A DNA stretch of 64,000 nt, taken from NCBI GenBank assembly GCA_038146805.1, contig JAYQSH010000003.1:1-64000 (forward strand). The letters run 5' to 3'. This DNA is from CAIYXB01 sp038146805 (GTDB taxonomy: Bacteria; Cyanobacteriota; Vampirovibrionia; LMEP-6097). Numbering within the stretch: position 1 is the first letter of the stretch; each line of letters starts with the position of its first letter. Of the stretch, positions 60,949 to 64,000 are shown in pieces. A program made the position numbers and the translations under genes. The notes under the pieces are model-generated. The model saw nothing but the letters and a program-made list of their open reading frames with translations. It had not been told where the DNA came from and searched no databases.

Positions 60949-61398
60949 TTAGCTAGGTCTGAATGCTGGTCTTTGGAAGATCGAATCGTGAATTCCTATG
61001 ATCGATAATCCGAACTGTAAGGCAGATGCCATATTCTGTTCAATAATACCTAATATTTTAGTAAACCTTTGCATCTGTAGTTGAATATTAGCAACTTCAG
61101 CATCATTGTCTTTATTAGCAAGCAAAGCCGCACTAGCAGTATCATTGAGGGCTCCAAGCTCTTTCATGATCGCAAAATGATTACTGGCAACATTGTTAGC
61201 TCTAAAAACTAGACCTCCATTAGCATCGTGGCTTAACCTTCCACCTTGTGCTGCATCATGTCCTGGCGGAATTATAGATGTCTGTGATTGACCATTTGCT
61301 CCTGCACCTGGCGAACCTCCGCCGTTTGGAGTTGGCAATGGTGCTGTGTTTGTATCTGCTCCTCCTGTTCTTGGTGGTGGTACTGTTCCTGCTGGCAT
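60949..61398 (-). CDS. orphan protein with Pro/Gly-rich MPxG leader
   Basis: A 149-residue protein. Residues 1-60 are low-complexity (MPAGTVPPPRTGGADTNTAP, GGGSPGAGANGQSQTSIIPP), clearly disordered. Residues ~70-149 are helical and increasingly hydrophobic (ANIQLQMQRFTKILGIIEQN, ALQFGLSIIGIHDSIF). The two-part layout and hydrophobic helical C-terminus loosely recall type III inner-rod or needle proteins, but no signature residue supports that. It has its own terminator and divergent promoter with 61564. Confidence 0.6.
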   Translation of the reverse strand: MPAGTVPPPRTGGADTNTAPLPTPNGGGSPGAGANGQSQTSIIPPGHDAAQGGRLSHDANGGLVFRANNVASNHFAIMKELGALNDTASAALLANKDNDAEVANIQLQMQRFTKILGIIEQNMASALQFGLSIIGIHDSIFQRPAFRPS

Positions 61399-61563
61399 TT
61401 TAGACTCCTTTAAATCTACTCGTCACTCCCGTTGCAGTTACAAGACAGCTTGCTCTAGATTTTTGAAAAAATTCCGATTAAATTATTTTAATCTTTCGCA
61501 TCAATTTAGCTATACAAATTAACCCGTGCTTAACCTTATATAAGTTAACAGGAGATTAACATC

Positions 61564-62751
61564 ATGGGTTCAACAACAAGACCAACAATCAAAACAAACA
61601 ATAATGCTCTATTAGAATGTCAAAGTCAAATTAAAGGTAAGCCAACGCAGGCAACAGTAGCAACTGTCGCTAGCACAGCTGAAACAACTACACCAGTTGT
61701 AAATAGATTTAGTGATGATTATGTACCTAGTGAAGAATATCAACAAGGTCTTCAAGGTTTTGTTGATCAAGAAGCTGCTACTTATAGAAGCACTAAACAC
61801 CTTGGCACTCTAGCTGAGCTTGGATCTGCTGGTGAGTACTACGATAGCGAGCTTGCAAAAGTAGAACAAAACTATGTTAATTTCTGGATTAATAATTTTA
61901 ACAATAAAAGCCAAAGCTTAAGAGATGTAATCTTCTCAACCCATGAACACTCACTCAGAACAGGTAACACTAACAATCATATGATTGCTCTTCGAAATAT
62001 TTTAAGAGGTGTAAATTTACTTGATCCTAGTATCCAAGGAAAAACAATTGCTGAAGTAAACAGCGATGGTCAGTTAACAGGAAATAAAATCAGCTTAGTT
62101 GATTTTGCAAATAGAGCAATTAACGATGAAGCATTTTTAGCTAGACATATAGATAGTCAAGGTTTAGATTCTGCTTTAACTCTAGCGGCAAGAGCTTATT
62201 TAAATGATGACAGTTTTAAAGCTAGAGCTACTTATAATAGAGAATACAGTGGCTTTGGTGACAGAGCTGCTTCAATTGCAGGTGGAACAGCTATTGCAGC
62301 AGCCACTGCGTACGGAGCGGGTGCTGTTATTTCTGGAGTGGGAATGGCTTATGGTGCTGGTGCAGCTGTCTTAGCCGCTGAGGGTGCGTCTATTGGTCTG
62401 TTTGCAGGAGGTATTGGAGCAGCAGTTACTACTGGCTCAGCTGCTGCTGCTGGAACAACAGTTGCAGCCGGAACAGCTGGTTTCACTTTAGCAGGTGGTG
62501 CATCAGGAATTATTGGCGGTGTAGTAGGTGGCTTAGTTGCAGCTGGTCCTATAGGTTGGGCAATACTTGGAGTCGGTGCCCTAATTGGTGCAGCAGTTAT
62601 CGGAAGAGGTATCTGGGATGCAGGTAAATATATGCTTTCAGGTAGAAATGACCAACCAACCATTAGTAAAGATGGCTTAGGTGCATGGATAGGTTATGGA
62701 TTAAACAACATACTACAAGGTTGTGGAGTTTTCCCAAGTAATAACGCATAA
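61564..62751 (+). CDS. orphan protein with long Gly/Ala-rich membrane-insertion domain
   Basis: A 395-residue protein. Residues 1-230 are soluble and helical (QQGLQGFVDQEAATYRSTKH). Residues ~235-350 are an unbroken Gly/Ala-rich hydrophobic stretch (GGTAIAAATAYGAGAVISGV ... GGVVGGLVAAGPIGWAILGV), several glycine-zipper hairpins as in pore-forming or membrane-translocating proteins. The polar tail follows. ACAGGAGATTAACATC provides the ribosome site. It begins a plus-strand operon with 62761 and 63497. No family recognised; membrane-active effector or channel is inferred. Confidence 0.65.
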   Translation: MGSTTRPTIKTNNNALLECQSQIKGKPTQATVATVASTAETTTPVVNRFSDDYVPSEEYQQGLQGFVDQEAATYRSTKHLGTLAELGSAGEYYDSELAKVEQNYVNFWINNFNNKSQSLRDVIFSTHEHSLRTGNTNNHMIALRNILRGVNLLDPSIQGKTIAEVNSDGQLTGNKISLVDFANRAINDEAFLARHIDSQGLDSALTLAARAYLNDDSFKARATYNREYSGFGDRAASIAGGTAIAAATAYGAGAVISGVGMAYGAGAAVLAAEGASIGLFAGGIGAAVTTGSAAAAGTTVAAGTAGFTLAGGASGIIGGVVGGLVAAGPIGWAILGVGALIGAAVIGRGIWDAGKYMLSGRNDQPTISKDGLGAWIGYGLNNILQGCGVFPSNNA

Positions 62752-62760
62752 GGAGTAAAG

Positions 62761-63483
62761 ATGTCAGAAGTAAGTACTAAAACAAGCTTTGGCGAAAGAT
62801 TCGTAGCAGGAGCTGCAAAACATACCGCTGAAGGTGGAAAACTTAGCCGAGCAAATATACTCAAGAGTATTCAAGAAGGTAGCGGCGAGTTTTTAGGTAA
62901 GGCTAAGGGTTTTATAAAAAACGTATTTAAATATTCATTTAATATGGATCTTTTAAAAGACGTTATGAAACAAGGTAGCAAAGCAATACCAGGACACCTC
63001 GGTCTCATTGCACTTGTTGCAGGAGCTGCTGTTTGTATTGGTGCAGTCGCTATGGCTGGTAGAACAGGATTAGAAGCAAGAAACGCGCTAAGAATGAAAG
63101 CCAATAACTTTGGTTCAGTATGGTGGTCAAGTGCACAGACTGCACTACATGGAACAACACTCGCATCTGTACTTGGTATGGGTTTATTTGCACCTGGGAT
63201 TCTTGTGGCTCTACCTATAATCCCTCTACTACCAAGCGCAACAGCACTCGTTATGGACTACGTACAAGATGTAGCGACAAACCCTAATAACTTCATTAAC
63301 AAAATGGGACAGTTTGGTTTGGATAACGCGCTTGTTGAAACTAAAGCAGGTAGAAGTAGATTTGCTACCTATATGCCAAAAGCAATCTATCTTTGGGATC
63401 AACATGTCAGATCTAAAGATGAAGATTTCGCAAGAAACTTTTTTGGAGTTGAACTTGATAGACCAGAATTAGGACTCGCATAA
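62761..63483 (+). CDS. orphan membrane protein
   Basis: A 240-residue protein with two hydrophobic segments, ~79-99 (LGLIALVAGAAVCIGAVAMA) and ~132-165 (LASVLGMGLFAPGILVALPI), and amphipathic helices before and after. No signal peptide or recognised domain. Its ATG lies 10 bp after the 61564 gene with an AAGGAG site, so the two are translationally linked and may form one membrane assembly. Confidence 0.6.
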   Translation: MSEVSTKTSFGERFVAGAAKHTAEGGKLSRANILKSIQEGSGEFLGKAKGFIKNVFKYSFNMDLLKDVMKQGSKAIPGHLGLIALVAGAAVCIGAVAMAGRTGLEARNALRMKANNFGSVWWSSAQTALHGTTLASVLGMGLFAPGILVALPIIPLLPSATALVMDYVQDVATNPNNFINKMGQFGLDNALVETKAGRSRFATYMPKAIYLWDQHVRSKDEDFARNFFGVELDRPELGLA

Positions 63484-63496
63484 CAAAGAAAATAAA

Positions 63497-63769
63497 ATGG
63501 TAAGAGAAGCAGTAAAACAAAGAAGAACTGAGATCGCGACTGATACACCAGTCGCTAATTCTCATTATTTAGCTTCTCGAGGTCAAACTCAAGCTACTAA
63601 TCAAATCAGAAATATTAGTACTCGGGGTAAAAAAATGCTTCATGAAGCTGTTAATAGTGGAGTTGAGATTGATAGTAAGATACAAACTGCAACTCAAGCG
63701 ATAGGTAATGGAGTTAAACAATCGGTTGAGTCCACTGGTAATATATTCTTTAATTTCATCGGAAAATAA
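63497..63769 (+). CDS. small orphan helical protein
   Basis: A 90-residue protein (MVREAVKQRRTEIATDTPVA) with a basic N-terminus and two amphipathic helices (KKMLHEAVNSGVEIDSKIQT; AIGNGVKQSVESTGNIFFNF). No family known. It is 14 bp downstream of the 62761 gene in the same operon. Confidence 0.5.
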   Translation: MVREAVKQRRTEIATDTPVANSHYLASRGQTQATNQIRNISTRGKKMLHEAVNSGVEIDSKIQTATQAIGNGVKQSVESTGNIFFNFIGK

Positions 63770-63773
63770 AAGA

Positions 63774-64000
63774 TGGTTACAACAACTTGAATAATCCTAA
63801 TAATCCTTCAAGCCCCACAAAAACTTATTACGGGTATTATTTCAGGTAGTTTCCTTCTATTAGCAGTCAAAAGTACTTTAGACTTTATGACAGGTTTATT
63901 TAATGGCAAAAAGAGGAATAACTTATTAAAATTCGCAGATGCTTCTGTAAAGTGGGTCATAGGTCTTGGTGTCTTTGATATCTTTACTGGAAAAAGAAAA
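63774..64000 (+). CDS. partial membrane protein, probably frameshifted, runs off window
   Basis: The ATG at 63774 gives MVTTT then TGA, but the +1 frame continues NLNNPNNPSSPTK. After a further shift the original frame gives KLITGIISGSFLLLAVKSTL, then DFMTGLFNGKKRNNLLKFAD and VKWVIGLGVFDIFTG to the window edge. A small holin-like or channel-like protein with two hydrophobic segments is the likely product. The gene continues past 64000, so length and family remain unknown. Confidence 0.4.

Noticed and set aside
60949..61398. Type III secretion inner-rod or needle protein
   Set aside because: Only length and a hydrophobic helical end are similar; no type III core gene is present.
63774..63815. 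In-frame TGA in MVTTT*, suggesting TGA recoded as Gly or Trp
   Set aside because: Other genes use TGA as a genuine stop (brxC/pglX ATGA overlap, 28443, 35958), and the +1 frame gives a better N-terminus, so a frameshift is simpler.
61564..64000. Prophage lysis module (holin-like proteins)
   Set aside because: No terminase, capsid, tail, integrase or lysin gene; hydrophobicity alone is not evidence.

Overview
The window is AT-rich DNA (by eye about one third GC) from a Gram-negative-type bacterium. It carries MEP-pathway Dxr, a pyrophosphate-driven proton pump, EtfAB plus an ETF dehydrogenase, RecG with a long helical N-terminal extension, and an intron-less tRNA-Leu(UAA). I cannot fix the phylum. 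A deep-branching lineage near non-photosynthetic Cyanobacteriota (Melainabacteria/Vampirovibrionia) is a guess, resting on the RecG extension, low GC and the many orphan proteins.

Region 1 (1-14.8 kb) is an accessory, decaying stretch. It is seeded with copies of a REP-associated tyrosine transposase (RAYT) element: one full element (8369-9559) and a family of roughly 220-bp internally deleted derivatives that keep both ends and the last part of the transposase gene, including its helix-turn-helix. Within it lie an IS3-family element inserted in an orphan gene, an IS30 remnant, a frameshifted ~1,360-residue protein joining a helical repeat region to an FAD/NAD(P)H-dependent oxidoreductase, a striking 16-unit array with a 21-bp period, and a 3.6-kb ORF desert holding decayed element copies.

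Region 2 (14.85-27.8 kb, minus strand) is a complete type 1 BREX phage-defence operon in canonical order brxA-brxB-brxC-pglX-pglZ-brxL. Every gene has about its normal length and keeps its key motifs, yet all six are broken by single-base frameshifts (about 20 in total). This is either very recent decay or local sequence error. A tRNA-Leu gene at 28.1 kb, with its 3' end towards the island, marks the boundary with the core genome.

Region 3 (28.2-51.8 kb) is core metabolism: J-domain and HTH proteins, a thermonuclease lipoprotein, a queuosine-precursor transporter, pyrC, ilvB, cysK, recG, hppA, frr, a FixABCX-like etfB-etfA-ETF dehydrogenase operon, a flippase-like membrane protein, an M23 peptidase and dxr. 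A block of orphan genes (34-38.5 kb) surrounds cysK. A second RAYT (53.4 kb) has its own ~34-bp REP family, whose copies sit directly at gene stop codons.

Region 4 (51.9-64 kb), interrupted only by the second RAYT, rplU and rpmA, is an orphan cluster. It holds small Ala/Gln/Ser-rich proteins, a 1,210-residue acidic helical protein, and Gly/Ala-rich membrane proteins. Two of the small genes share an identical ribosome-binding site and N-terminal MPxG start. No known secretion, phage or toxin family is recognisable, and this is the best candidate here for an undescribed system.

Single-base shifts also occur at a lower rate outside BREX, usually in short homopolymers, so some broken genes may be consensus errors rather than pseudogenes.
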